A stretch of DNA of 64,000 nt from Sipunculus nudus (Eukaryota; Annelida; Sipuncula; Golfingiida; Sipunculidae): contig CM049310.1 in assembly GCA_026874595.1 (NCBI GenBank), positions 79,727,056 to 79,791,055 of the forward strand. The letters run 5' to 3'. The notes beneath the pieces are model-generated. The model worked only from the letters and a program-made list of their open reading frames with translations. It was not told where the DNA came from and did not search any database. The position numbers and the translations under genes were made by a program. Each line of letters opens with the position of its first letter. Within the stretch, counting starts at the first letter, position 1. Shown here one piece after another: positions 12,311 to 25,508 of the stretch.

Positions 12311-13460
12311 GGACATCATGGGGAAAAAAGAATAATCACAAGGATAACAAAATTATAACAAAATTTCAATAAGAAATTAAAACAAAAAAACAAAAATTCA
12401 AATGATACACAGAATGAGATCTCAGACATATTTTTGAGGTATATAGGCATTTAGATTCTGCTCAAAGCACCAGTTAAGTACAGTTTATGAAAAAATGAGC
12501 TTAAAGCAACAGTAATGTCCAGTTTATAAAATTTGCGTGTCACTGCCATTATCATGCATACTACATTGTGTTGTTTTATATGGTAAATGACTTTTTTCCG
12601 AGTATCAATGGTTTACGGAGACATAAGTCATTGCAGTTTGGCTGGTTTTGGATTTCCTGGATGTCCGTTTGACGTACTGCACAAGGAGTCGGTTTCTTCT
12701 GTCAACCATAAATAAGTGTATACTGCTGTTTATATATATGTAATACTAATGTAATACACTGGTAGTGTCATAGAAATGTGTATCAATAGGATGATATCTT
12801 GTTCATGTTTAGTAAAGTGACTAAGTCTAACGCAGAAGAACAAAGTGTAACGAATTTGGGTTACGTTTGAGTTTGTTTGTGAGTAGGTGCCAGGCTACTT
12901 TTCTTGATCAAGGTGCCCGTCTACTCATATTTGATAGTTCTTTATGCCAAGTTGAGGTTTTTGTCAGCCGGATTTTTTTAAAAGATAAATGATCTTTTCT
13001 AGAACACATCAAGCACATAAATTTTTATATATCTCAACAAACACCTTGGATACATTTAAAAAATGATCCTTTAACAACAACTTAAATACATAAAATAAAT
13101 GTTTTTTTTACAGGAAGAACACTTGTATTCCATACCAACACTTATCGTGTGCACTTCACATCCATCTCAGAGTTGTTGGCACATATGTGTTTGAGTATGT
13201 TGTACCATCACAACAATGCTTATTTTAATCGAGGTTTTTGTTATCGTTAAATGAATGTATTGTGAAGCTCCTCCTGATGAAATTATTCTTTGTATTGTAT
13301 CATATAACATCCAGTGTACCGCTAAAAATATTTATTTAGATTGTGTCACCAGATAAACTGAGTTAGGTATATTAAAGCCTGTTCAAGTAAAAAGCATAAT
13401 AAGATGATTATTTTATAGTTTGTTGTATATTGTATAGAAATTTCGTGTTTAGATGTTAGC
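12310..13460. other. Non-coding stretch with a weak unit remnant
   Basis: From 12,535 to 12,720 it resembles the block upstream of the signal exons (GTGTCACTGC, ATCATGCATAC, TTTGACGTACTGCAC, CTGTCAACCATAAATAAGTG). The ATG-bearing part is lost, so this is a badly decayed further copy. I see nothing else recognisable up to 13,460. Confidence 0.3.
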
Positions 13461-15330
13461 GTGAGAACTTTGGTAAGAGTCGACGGGCCCAGTCGACACA
13501 ATGGTTAAAACATCTGGTTCTTCCACTAACAAAGTCATCCAATTTATCCGTGTCGGAAAAGCTTGGAACAGGTGCTCCCATCTCGCGGCATATTGTATAA
13601 CTCTGGCCGACTATTCATCGACTAGTAAACTCCAGTGATTATAGGACGGTCAGCGCCATACATCACCGCCTCGCTGAACTAAGGTCTTTTCCAGTGACGT
13701 CATCAGTATTCTTTCCCATAATCTTTTTTTTTCAAAAACAACATGCTTCATTCAGTCATCGCCTATTCGGGGCCTAAAGTTGGCTACTAATATTCCGATT
13801 TAATCATTCTTAATATTTTAGGCCGTCGCTTATTTTGAGTTCGGCTTTAAATAAAACACTATAACCCTTCGCCTCAGTGTTAACGTTTAGCGAACCACTA
13901 CTCTTTAAAGTGGGCCTGTTTAGACAAAATGTAGGCCTAACAAACTCTGCTTCCGCCAATCAGCGTGAGAATTCAGGTGCACACGCGGCGAGCGCAGTCA
14001 AAATGTACTGGCTGACTGAAACGATCACGATTCGTAACAGGCAATTTGGCAGTTAATACACGGGTTCACACAAATACTGCCAGCTGCTCCTTTCATCACA
14101 GCAGAGGGAATTTTACTGGACCTGTCGTTACAAAATTGTTGCGATAGTGTCTACAAAATGCACTTACATTTGGCCCATGGACCGTAATAATCGTTCAACA
14201 GAGAAAATTGATTCGACACGAAGGACCATGTGTGGACTACCTGAAAACATGATTTCAGTGCGAATATAAATCAAGCGGGTCGAACGTTTATTGGCGTTCC
14301 AATAGCAACGATGTCCTTCATATTAGGCGTGACGGCCTGATTTGCAAATGCGGGGAAATCGTCATGTCCTAAAAGAGACTTGTGACACCTTAATATGCAA
14401 ATATCAGGAATTACCATAAGGATTTTTCAGGGCTTTAGTGATAAAAGCTGGAACTGAGTTAAGTATATCATTACATGGAATCACGTTTTATTTTAAGCAT
14501 TTTATAAGTTATCGCAAATACTTTAGCACAGGCAGGTTAGAGAACACAGGTGCCTCATTTGTTGTTAATTTCAATACAGTTTAATTCCGTCGAAGCCCTC
14601 TCCTTTTTAGACGGCAACTACAGTAACGTTGTTTACTGTAGACTTTAAAGTCCAGGCGCCTGTTTATTTGCTTTTTTTAATTGTTTGCTCTCTGAAAGCA
14701 TAACCACTTTTATATTGATATATTTAATGAGAGTGGGAATAATAATGTGAGATAATTTGTCAGAAGACAGTCAGGACTTGTGACGTCAGCAAGCACATAT
14801 AAGCCGTAGTTGAGAATAAATCGTTACATCGCCTGGTCAGCGCGTCAGTCAGGTGTATTTTGACGATTATCTGCAGTCAAGAGGCGTGTCTGCGTTCAGC
14901 AGAGTCTGGGCAGCTAAGAGACTATGCCCTATAGAGGAAATCATCAGTGTCTCAGGTTGACCACGCTGATACCTCTGTGACGGACACAAGAGAGTATATT
15001 GTAATTACCAAAGGACTAGTTATTCGGCAGTTTGTATCTTCCGTGAGTTCCTGCACCTTATAGACCGTGATATTAATATTTTTACATGAAACGATAGAGG
15101 CAGAGGATCGTCGTGCGACATATTCATGTTCTGGGTGAATCAAGGAGACATCAGCTGTGCACGACATTAATTCTAAGCTCACATAGAATAGATTGTGCGC
15201 CTATTAGTCAGTGCTTTGTTGACTTTACCTTGAGGAGCGAACGTTTACTCCAGCGAGGAACTGTTGAAGAGTGGCGTGTACCGCTCAAAGAATCCCTATG
15301 GATATATACAAGAGCGAGCGGACTGAGCGA
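13460..15330. other. Non-repeated, more GC-rich spacer between units II and III
   Basis: No homology to the repeat unit is visible, and base composition is less AT-rich than in the neighbours. No long coding frame is present. It holds the CRE/TATA motif described separately, and several CpG-containing short motifs. It may be unduplicated ancestral DNA with a promoter and non-coding first exon, or an unrecognised insertion. Confidence 0.35.
14781..14830 (+). promoter_or_regulatory. CRE plus TATA promoter-like cluster
   Basis: A perfect palindromic cAMP-response element TGACGTCA is at 14,781-14,788. A TATA-like CATATAAG follows at 14,796-14,803, giving the close CRE-TATA spacing of many animal core promoters. 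A start site near 14,825-14,835 is predicted. The downstream 14,925 ATG opens only an 18-codon frame (MPYRGNHQCLRLTTLIPL), so the first exon would be mostly untranslated. Confidence 0.35.
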
Positions 15331-17632
15331 GCGACTTTGAATTCAAATATCACGTGTGCGCGATGGCCATGTGATCAAAAGCCATGTAAACAAAGAGATT
15401 TTTCCTGTGCAGTGTACATAAAGGACTTTAAGTGTTTTTTTTATTTGGTCGCCTGTAATCATCGATATTTATATGTGTTGAACGCCTAACTAGCAGAATG
15501 ATAATATATTTTTCTAATATATTTATTTGTTTTATTTTCTCATGTCATTTTCATCTTTTGGAGTATATGTATGAGTATCAGCCGGTTTGGTCTACCATTT
15601 AAAAGAAACTCGTCGTCCAGTCTGTGATCAATAGGTTTATAATGATTAATCTTATCAGTAAGGAATCATAGTGACCTTAGTGTTATATTCTTGTGTTCAA
15701 TACTAGTGTGACTGAGACATGAATTTCATCAGATAAAAGAATTGAGGTACATAATGAATTCGATATAGTATTTAAATCAAAGAATACCAGATATCACCGT
15801 GAAATAATATTATTCATAATACACTGATTTGCAGAAAAGGTTTTACGATTAAACTTAGTCTATTCATATTTTGTTCTAATGAACATTCAAAAATCATGAT
15901 ACATATAAATTCTATATCGACATTCAGGGAGGTCCATAAAAATTTCCTTGAAAACCTGTGATTAGGTTTCTGTTACTTATATCCTGTGAGCTGTGGGGCT
16001 CGTAAGCACATACCAAAATGAATAAAAATTTAATACAAAACTTCCAGTATCTGAATAAATAATGCATTGATCACCATAATATTTTGCATGCCAATTGATC
16101 ATAGAGTGTTTCAGCAGTTCCTGCACACTGGTGGCGCCACCTGGATTTTCCTAATTTTAACGATTTTTATCTCTAATTTGAGACTTTCAAAGATGTGGTT
16201 ATCTGTTCACAGGGCACAAATCGCAACCATTGCACCTTGAATCTTCTTACGTGACCTTTAGGTCTCTGATACCCGTATCTCCGAGCTATGCTTCGGTTGA
16301 ATGGGGATACCACCTAAAAATTTGTCATTCAGATGATAAAATTCGTTTTATAAATATCTTCTAAGCGTCATGACTAATGGTTCACTTGTTGTAAAGATTA
16401 ATGATCTGCTTTTCCTCTGACTTGCGTCACGGTCAGTATTAATAATTAACCTGTAACTCATGTGATAATGTGATATGAACATATATGGTGAGTTAGGCTC
16501 ATGTGCAAATCAGAACTGTATCGCAAAGCCGGTACTCGCCATTTTGCATTGTGAGTCAATGGACCATGACAACAAATGGATAACATATCCAAACATTACA
16601 TTCAAAATAGTATCATCAAGGACCGCAAAACTTAAGTATTATCAGGATATGATAAAAATTAGCATATTAGGGGAGTATTCTTTATGTATACTGATAACAG
16701 GAAATAGAAAACTAAAAATATCGTAGAAAGAATATATCTCTAATATGATGTCCGAGCCATTGAGGCAGATTAAGACCATCCAATAATTTGTAACATTGAT
16801 AAAATTAGTCACGGAACTGTTCAGTATGTATTGTGCCATAGAAGTTCTCCCTAATGTCCCGTTTAAGCAAATTTAATTGAACTAGTTGAGAGTCATTTGA
16901 ACTATTGCGATAACTGTTTGTCCGTCGTTCGACCGTCGGTCTGTCTGTCTGTCCCTCGTTTACAGGGCACAAACCGTAACCGTAAGACTTATAGATTTTA
17001 ATCTTTACATGTTGAGAGGTCCTGACAGGTTCTGCTGAAACTGGAAAATGGGTCCCAGTGACCGAATATATGCGATCTTCCTCGACCGGTCTCTAGACGT
17101 TGCACATTAAGTAAACCAAAAGACTCAGGAACTATCGGAAAATAACACGTGATAGGTCTTCTGTGAAAACCAAAAATATATGTCACTGACTTCTATATCC
17201 TAGCTTACTGAGTGAAATACATGGTCCTTTGTTTTCAACACAGGCATCATAACATTGGAACCCTGGAGGTTCCAACTTGACTTGCTGACAGGCTAAGACC
17301 GGTCACTTCTTTTTTTATTGAAAAGAAAACATCACAGGTAACAAACATATATCATACATATAGAGACTGATAACAGTTGCAGTACAGTTATACAGCAACA
17401 AAGGAATTAAACAACAAGACATACATAGTTACTAAAGAGAATAAATACATACATGACATTTATAGAAAGCTATTGCTGTCATATAGTTAATTGGCTCATT
17501 TGAAACTTAACAATTTAAATTTATCATTAGGTATTGATGTAAAAAGGGAGTTTACTATTAACTATTCTGAAATAAAACATAATAGATTTGATCATTTTCC
17601 ATAATGTTTTCTGAGTTTGCATCGTTTGGTTG

Positions 17633-19690
17633 CTATCTTTTTTCAATTATACATATTTCAATTATGAATGATGTGAAGTCCTGGAGTGTTGTTTTTTTCG
17701 TGTAACATCTACAGTTGTAAATATATTTCTTTTTTACGGTTAAGGAAAGCATATTCAGCCATGGAAACTCACTATTCCCAAGAAAAAAATTGCTGCTTGT
17801 CAGCTCCAGTTCTGGTCTATTGGAGAATTCACTCTTCAAAGCTCTCGAGATCTCTCTCCGTAATATGACGGTAAAAGGGCATTCCCAGAAAATGTGTTTT
17901 AGGGTTTCATCTACTTCATCACATGAAGTGCATTTACTTGTATCAATAATATGAAATTTATGAAGAAAAGTATTCAGAGTCAGCCCTCTGTGTAATATAT
18001 AATATTATAATCTTATTTATATTTTCACCAATGTATCTATTTTTCATAAGACCTGTCTGGTTTTCATGAATTAAATCTGGTAATTTCTTTTTAATCCTGT
18101 TAGGTTAACTTTTAGTAATAATCTTATAGTCTGTATTTAACAAAGTTAATGGTATGCAGTTTTTATATATGTTAGGTCTTTGCCTTTGTTTGGTAGGAAG
18201 CTTAAAATTCCTTGTCTTTGGGTTACTGAAAGTTGTCCTTCTTCAAATGAATATTGCATAGCCTTTATAAAATACTTTTTAATATCATTCCAAAAAAAAT
18301 ATAATTCTACTGTTAAGCCATCACTGCCTGGGGATTTACCATTTTTCATGTTTTTCAAGCTGTCAAATAGCTAATGCTCTACAAGTTCTTCACTTGTTTC
18401 AGTGTTGATCTTCGGTATTGTGTCCATATATTTTGAAAAGAAGGCATTTAAAACATTGGTGTTATTATTAGCAGAAGTATAGAGCTGACTGTAGAAATTT
18501 GTTTCAGTTATTTAGATGTCTTTTGGATCACAAACTGCTTTATCATTTATATATAACTTTTTTATAATTTTTCTGTTAAAGTTGCGTTTTCTGGATTGAG
18601 AAAATATTTAGTTGGCTTTTCTCCTTCCTCATACCATCTGATGTTACTTCTTAAAATTGCTCCTTTAGTTTTTTCTTCCATTATTTTTTTAATTCACATT
18701 TTGCAGATTCCAAATTATTTAATTTTATGTTTGAGTTATCCAAATTTTGCAATCTATAAATTTCTTTTTCCAATGTAGTTATTTCTTTTTCTTTTTAACA
18801 TATGAAGAGTAACTAATGGTTGAAACTTTGATTGACATTTTTATAGTGTACCAGAGAAGTGCCGGGTCTGATCCTTAATTATCTTTTACTGTGTTTTCTA
18901 TGCTTTGTTAAAATTATTTTTATATAATTCTGATCATGTAATAGTGAACAGTTAAACTTCCAGAAACCCTTCCCCTCTTCTATAATGGCAAGTTTTTAAA
19001 ATAATGTGATACCTTTATGATCTGTTTTATATTCTGAAACAATATTAGTTGATTCTATAAAACCTATAAGGCCTAATGATATTTAAAAATGATCTAATCT
19101 GCTTGCTGTCCATGAGGGGTTGTTTCTTGACCATGTAAAATTTTTAATATTTGGATTATTGATTCTCCAAATATCAACAATATTTAACTCTTTCATCCAT
19201 TCCTGAATTTGTTTACGAGTCTATAAGAGTTATATCCACCAGAGCGATCCATAGAAGGTTCTGATACAATATTCCAGTCCTCTCCCATGATAACACTTTC
19301 ATTACCTAAAGTTTCTATATCATGGAATAAATTATCAAAATAGGTCTCTCCTGAATTATTTGGAGCATACAGATTACATAATGTAAATCTGGTCTCATTA
19401 ACTGTAATATCTAAAATCATGTATCTTCCACAATCGTCAAAAACGGTGCTGTGTATACCATATCTCAGATATTTTTTTATCAATTTAGCCACTCCTCCTG
19501 AGTTAATACTTCCACTATTAATTAAAATATAATGTCCCCACTCTGATCGCAATCTACTGAAGTCATCTGGCACACCTTGTGTCTCCTGCAGCATTATAAC
19601 CATATTGCTTAATCTGAAGCCATTTAAATTACTCCCGTCTTTCATTAAATCCCTGTAAGCCTCTAACATTAAAGGAAAATAGAGTTGACA
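17633..19690 (-). pseudogene. LINE ORF2 (endonuclease, partial reverse transcriptase), decayed
   Basis: In order on the minus strand: FNVRGLQGFNERRE (apurinic-type endonuclease start, about 19,680-19,630). After a frameshift comes MLQETQGVPDDF, then LCNLYAPN and VIMGEDWNIV (19,193-19,590). The linker motif EEGEKPTKYF is near 18,625. The reverse transcriptase start GKSPGSDGLTVELY is at about 18,340, continuing to NRIKKKLPDLIHENQTGLM near 18,070. It then jumps directly to the C-terminal CTSC...HIFWEC motif (about 17,885-17,935). The catalytic core of the reverse transcriptase, including the aspartate-pair box, has been deleted, so the copy cannot move itself. Confidence 0.7.
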
Positions 19691-22320
19691 TATAATGAAT
19701 TAAGATGTATAATAAAGTACTCTTGTTAGATCATGAATAAAGAGAAGTCCAATATACATAGCATACAAATAAATGAATTATTTCTATCTAATGTAGCAAA
19801 TAGCTGATATTCTAAATTTTTCCAGTGGAATGGGTTTCCCATCATGAGATTATCCTTTATGTTACAGCTTATTGGAATATCTTAAGTAATAAGCCAACCT
19901 AACTGTGCATAGTAACATGAATTGCTCAGTGTGTTCATTGTGGTACATGAACATTTTAAGATGTAAACGATTCATGACATGATACAATGGGGGGAATATA
20001 CAAACAGAACATATACAAACAACAAATAAGCAATAAAAAATGCATCAAATCTCCAAGTATTAGCAGGTAGTAAGTACTGAAGTAAAACACAACAGTCAGA
20101 GTACCTACTCTGTAACATGACTGTTGATGGTACCTTGGATTGAGTATTGGTAGTTGTAATGCTTTACACCTAAGCCGTTCATACATTAATACGTATAAAC
20201 CTCAGGATACATCAACAAGCTTCAACATTATAAAAAGAGAGACAAAAGCAAAAAAAAATAATATACAAATCGTTTCATGCCTTATGTGCAAATTTTTGGC
20301 TCGCATTTGGTGGATGTGTTTTCAATGTATTGTCTTGTTGTGTAACAATTTATTAGACCTGAGAACAGCTTTAATAGTAAAATTGTGATATATATAATCT
20401 ATACAGAGTTTCTAATGGTACATGACAAGGGCAGTGACCTGCCCCAACCACTAATCCCATTAGCGTTTTAACATAGTCTGCCTGATGTGGGGGGGGGGGG
20501 GATGGTTAGTCAAAAGTGACAAAGTTATTGTGGACAGTGGCATATAGCAGTATTCGCGACAAAAAAGGTAAAAATAATAATAATAATAATTGTATAATAA
20601 TAACATTAATAATAATAATCTGTGAGCATGTATAAGTAAGTAATCTTACAGCCACTTTTTTATCTTGGCACTTTTCATTTCTATACATTTGTAATAATAA
20701 ATGTGTTATCTCATATCTCTGGTTCATTTGGCTGAATCAACAAGAAGTAACAGAGCATTATACACATTTTCCAATGGTATTACACACATTAAAACAGATA
20801 AATAAAAAAACTTTGCTAACATAGTCATAGATATGATGATATACAAAATTTATCAATGAATTTAAACATTTGTTCTAAGTCAAATTTAAAGGAAAATCAA
20901 GGAGTAACAATCAGACCATATTAGTCTTAGAGTGTACATAAATTAAAGACTGAGGGGAAAACAATTTCCTAGCTTGTCCTAAGATGCCATTCACAAAGAC
21001 CATAACTCGAAATATATAAGGGAAGCAAGCTTGGCCAGGTATCATAACTGAAATGCCATTCTATGCTAACATGTTGCCACCACTTCACCATATCATGTTA
21101 GCTTGATTGTTATCAGCTAATTAGTGATTAGAATATGTATGCAGCATGAATTCTAGATACAAACAGCAAACATCATGTGAAAACAGGAGCACAGCAAACG
21201 GTGCATTGTATGAACATATCTGATGACCGCTATCCTGATTAAATGTGTTTTGCCAAGAATTTAGTTTTGTAGTTATACCATAATATTTAACAACATCATT
21301 GACAGGTGTATAAAGAAGACATAATGGCTTCTGTGTGGAATGTGTGTAGATGCCAAGCACTTAAATTGGAAGTATCCTTTTTAAACTTACATTTTAGAAA
21401 GAATTCTCATTAAACAATGGATAAGGAGACTGCAAAATCTATATCGTACTGTCGTGACAATGTATGTGCGTGTATGAATGAACATATCATGACATCAATG
21501 TAATGCAGAAGAAGCAAGAGAAAGGTGAAAATAAATGACAGTATCGAGATGAAAGTAGGGGGGGGGGACCCCGTTCACACAAATGTCATGACTCAGGGAG
21601 GTTTGCAAACTTAACATAGTTGTACCTGATTAAAAGAGGGGATCAATAAGCGAGTGCTAGTTGCTAAAGCTGGTGATAGTAATGTACAAAATTGCACCAT
21701 AATAACAAAATGGTTTTGAACAACTTCAACAAGGCGTCACTGTCGGTGACAACATATTAATGTTCCCAAAATTCAACGTGACACCATTTGATACAAGTAA
21801 ATTTTGACATTGTTGCATCTCTTTCATTAGATTAAAATTTTTGTTTCTTTTTTTTTAAATCCGACTCGAGTAATCCATGTCACGTATGATATGACTTATT
21901 CGGATAAAAAGAAAAACGGATTTGGTTAGTTTAACATTCAGGTGTACATTATATTCCATTATAAGTATGATTATGAATAATACTTATATCTGAGGCAATA
22001 TGATCAAAACCGTTATGGAATTTGGTAAAGTAATAATTTCGAATCTAACTGGTAGAAATTATCCACATCATAGTTTGTGGACTGTGCGCTAAATGAAGGA
22101 CGTGGACTGAGTCTTTGTTGTTTGTGTGGTCTCTCCTAACCAGGTAGTGGTCTGGTACCTGGTTGAACTTTCGTAATGGTTGTCGAGGGCCAGGCTGCTC
22201 CAGGGGCTTTGCGCTGCACACTCTTGCACGTGACTATGTGGCGACGCAGTGTAGGCGGGGAGACCACGTGGCTGGATTAGTAGCGATCCATGTTTGTGTC
22301 AACTCGAGCCGCGGTGGCGT
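19690..22320. other. Unexplained 2.3-2.6 kb between LINE ORF1 and ORF2
   Basis: In L1-like elements ORF2 follows ORF1 closely, but here more than 2 kb of AT-rich sequence with no coding frame separates them. It contains a G12 run (20,488), an AAT microsatellite (20,575-20,625) and a G9 run (21,558). The part from 22,320 to about 22,000 may still be LINE. The rest is most simply a later insertion, but no terminal repeats were seen. Confidence 0.35.
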
Positions 22321-23281
22321 CTAATCTTGTGGTTCCGTTGCATAGCTACTATTGATGGGCACCTCTTTGCCGTCATTAATGAGTCGTCCGCGCCACACTT
22401 CACTTTTAAATGGTCAGTGTGTGCACTGCTTGGCGCATTTGGGCCGCCGCTTTTTTCTTTAGGGAATAATCCTCACTGGTTAAGTCCTCCACGATGAAAC
22501 ATGTTGATGAATTATCGGGGTCTTGGCGACGCTTTTCTTTTTGTGTTTTCAGTAGTTTGTTTGCATAGAATCTGGCAATTATTTACCTGTTGCCTCTTGA
22601 TTTCGATTTCACTGTTCTATGCGCATATCATGGGCGCATTCATTGCGCTTATGATATCGTCCATTTCTGCGCCGTTCATTAGCCCCTTGTCTTTGATAAA
22701 TTGGGAAACCAATTTTCTACGGTCTTCACCATTCTGTTTTGGCATACCAACTAATCTGATATTTTATTCTCGTCTATTTCTTTTAAGGATTGACAGTTTT
22801 TCCTTCATCATAGCAATTTGTTTATCTTTCTCTTTTCTCTTATCTTCAAGGTTTTTAATTTCAGTTCTGAGAGATCGGTTTTCTGCCTCAACATTGTCCA
22901 GTTTTTCTGAGATTTCCTGAACGTTTGCCTGGGTAAATTCGAGACTATTAACAACAGAGTCCACTTCACCACTCAGCTCAGTATGTTTTGAATGTATTGT
23001 TTCATAGTCACTTTTGATTACCTCAATATATGCCCGCAGGGATACTTTAAATTCTGTCAAGGCAGCCTGCAAAATTTTCTCTAGTTGGTTGCATTTAGTA
23101 TCTACAAAAACTGAAATATCGTTTGCCTACATTGTCTCCTGTCCCTCCATATCTTTCTAAGTGGTTCCTCCTGAAGCTTTTTTCTGTCCTATTTCTGGAT
23201 ATTTTTCCATACTTGCTGCTCTCTCACCGACAAATCACCTTTGCTTCTAGTTCTGGTAATCACGCATAACTGGCCACTCAT
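22321..23281 (-). pseudogene. LINE ORF1 (coiled-coil RNA-binding protein), decayed
   Basis: Translation from ATG at 23,281 gives MSGQLCVITRTRSKGDLSVR, then stops and a frameshift. The longest clean piece (22,764-23,072) is strongly heptad-like (EISEKLDNVEAENRSLRTEI), followed by IRLVGMPKQNGEDRRKLV. L1-type ORF1 proteins have this coiled coil and a following RNA-recognition fold. The frame closes with TAG at 22,321 after GRLINDGKEVPINSSYATEP. Its role would be to coat element RNA as a chaperone. Confidence 0.6.
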
Positions 23282-24531
23282 TATAAATATAGAAATAGTA
23301 AAATTTGGCGAGAGCGTACGCATGTAACGTCCATTCAGTTGGCCATCATGAACCGGAAGTCAAATATAAGTTACTTTGCCCCATATTCTTTCCGGTGACT
23401 TATTTTCTCTGAGTTATGCAGCAAAACCAGAAACCATCCATCGGTGTGTTAACAGGACACAGCTATGACTTATGAACAGCACCTTGCCATGCACTAAATG
23501 AAGCAACATAAAGAAAAAACGGTTATGAGTTATGTCGGATCTTGTTCTTTCCAAATCATCATGCAACTGATCTTTTGACTGTTCCGTAGAGATTGGTTAA
23601 GGGCCAAAGATACAAAAGATGGCAAACCCAATATTGCTGTAGAGACATCAGGTAGAAATACGCTCACAGCTTCAAACGGATGCGTCTACCAATACAATCG
23701 GCAAATTTTCGACCGCTGAGACATTGCCGTACCTTCTTCAGTTATTTGGAGGATTTCCTTTCCATAAGAAATCTGATGAGGAATTTACTTGCTGGGTCAG
23801 GCGGTAGCGGACCAGTATGATTGCGATAACCCCCCCCCCCCCCGAACACACACACATTCGTTTAAAATACGATCCGTAACGCTTGTACGCTATTCCATAT
23901 AATCATAACCAATCAATAAAAGCTTATATTTCGTATTTGTTGCCTTCTGTTTAGGATCTTTGCCTTGCAGGGAGATAGAACTAAAGTTATACGGACCAAA
24001 CCACTAGCTGATGTTTTGGCAGTGTGGGAAGCCCGCCTAGACTGGGCCTAATATGTTGTTTAACTTAAAATGATTTTTTTTTTTAAAATTGCATGCCTGG
24101 TTAATAAATATTACTGGTGCATATTCCATTTAAACGAGTAAGTTATAGCGGCCCGTCAAAGGCGAGTTGGATTCTCCGGATCCAAGCTTTATGTTTAGCT
24201 TCATTATAATGGACATAAATGAACCAATATCAGGTCTACTATGCAGTGGTTTAATTCTAGTCTTAATTCCTCAGAGTTAAGAATCTTTGGAAGCACCTTT
24301 TAAATGACCAGATCTTGTCAAAGTGCATGGAACCACTAACAGAGCATAGAATGTGATAACATCATATTTGTCTCTCGATATGGTGGTTACTTCGCTAGCA
24401 ACACCACTGAATAACAAATAAAACAAGACGTCATATACAAAAGGTTACTGGAAATTATTTTGTCTTGCCTGGTCTCATTTCTTCGGTTCCAGTTTGACGA
24501 ACTGAACGTTGAATAAGTTTCCTCGGTCAAC

Positions 24532-24780
24532 ATGCCAGCCATCTGTATCTTTGTGTTGCTGCTTTTCCAGGGGGCGATGGCTGGTTTCAACCCCCCTGAC
24601 ATGGCTCATGGTCAGTATGACAATAATACCATCGGTTACCGCATATCAGATGTGAACAATACAATGTCTTCTTATCGGTATGAAAGCAGTTCATTTTCCA
24701 ATAACATACGTGCTTTGACCGTCGTCCATTTTAACAAAATGCGTCTGTATTATCTGACCATTTCGGATTGCTATCTATAA
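24532..24780 (+). CDS. Signal-peptide exon, copy 3 (unit III), best preserved
   Basis: This is the only copy with an intact start and a frame open for 82 codons. MPAICIFVLLLFQGAMAG is a clear signal peptide with a likely cleavage after AMA or AMAG. The continuing frame GFNPPDMAHGQYDNNT has one N-glycosylation sequon and no cysteine, and ends SDCYL with one. Two phase-1 donor candidates exist (after GCTG before GTTTCA, and after CATG before GTCAGT), so the exon may be only about 54-80 nt and the rest intronic. Start choice rests on conservation of ATGCCAGCCATC in copies 1-3. The product, if any, would be secreted or membrane-bound. The family is not recognised. Confidence 0.4.
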   Translation: MPAICIFVLLLFQGAMAGFNPPDMAHGQYDNNTIGYRISDVNNTMSSYRYESSSFSNNIRALTVVHFNKMRLYYLTISDCYL

Positions 24781-25461
24781 CAGCACCAATATATTTATTT
24801 GTACATAACGCAATCTCTCCGGCGTTAATATCAATAACATACGCAAATTACACACAGGTCTAGTTCAAGGTTAACAATTGAAAAAGTCCTTAGTATTGTT
24901 TAAGGTTCACATTCACCTACCTTTTGGAATAGAAATTATCTGATTTTTGGTTTCCCCTGCGTATATACGTGATATATATGCACAATCTAAGGGTAACTTT
25001 GGTTGTGAAACTTTTTTTATAACGCCTTCGTAAAGGGTGTCTTAACCGATTTATCATCAACATCTTTGTAAACACAACAATGTTGACACACGGGAGAATC
25101 ATGTCACCTAAGGTGGTAGGATGTATTCGGATGTAGATGGGTCACTTGTTTGAAAACGCCATTTGCAAAGCTCTAGCTTATGAGACTTGCTGCAATATGC
25201 CCTTGTTGAATTTGTTTTGATTATTTGGCAGGCGTTCATATATTATATTATCACATACGTTGTGACAATTTAACAATCATGAAATGTGACTTAAGGGTTT
25301 ATTGAACTTACGCAAATGAACGTAATTTTAGTGTCGGTATTCTGTTTAAAATATATTGAAAGTACATCAGTTGTGTCAGTAGAGGTCTATCAACTCTTCC
25401 TAATCTTTGAGCATACTTATGTGGATCCAAGCGACCATCAATATGTTGTATAATGTATATA

Positions 25462-25465
<4 letters not shown>

Positions 25466-25505
<40 letters not shown>
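25466..25505. repeat. (TA)n microsatellite in unit III
   Basis: About 40 bp of alternating TA just before block B, at the same place as the tract in unit II. Confidence 0.9.

Positions 25506-25506
<1 letters not shown>

Positions 25507-25508
<2 letters not shown>

Larger units (their letters stand above)
17306..23361 (-). mobile_element. L1/Tx1-like LINE, decayed, inserted in unit III
   Basis: The element reads on the minus strand. Its 5' end, near 23,361, starts GACTTCCGGTTCATGATGG, a start typical of L1-like elements. ORF1 follows from 23,281, and an ORF2 with endonuclease, linker, partial reverse transcriptase and C-terminal cysteine-histidine motif lies from about 19,680 to 17,633. The 3' end at about 17,306 is AATAAAAAAAG, a polyadenylation signal fused to the A tail. 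Repeat-unit sequence flanks both sides, so the LINE inserted after the duplication. I cannot define a target-site duplication with certainty. Confidence 0.75.

Noticed and set aside
13480-13620. Possible tRNA-derived SINE (GGGCCCAGTCGACACAATGG, later TCTGGTTCTTCC)
   Set aside because: No acceptable B box (GGTTCRANNCC) and no A tail or second copy in the window.
22294-22920. Plus-strand frames of 67 and 139 codons, the latter with hydrophobic segments
   Set aside because: They lie antisense to the LINE ORF1, whose coiled-coil and C-terminal motifs explain the sequence on the minus strand.
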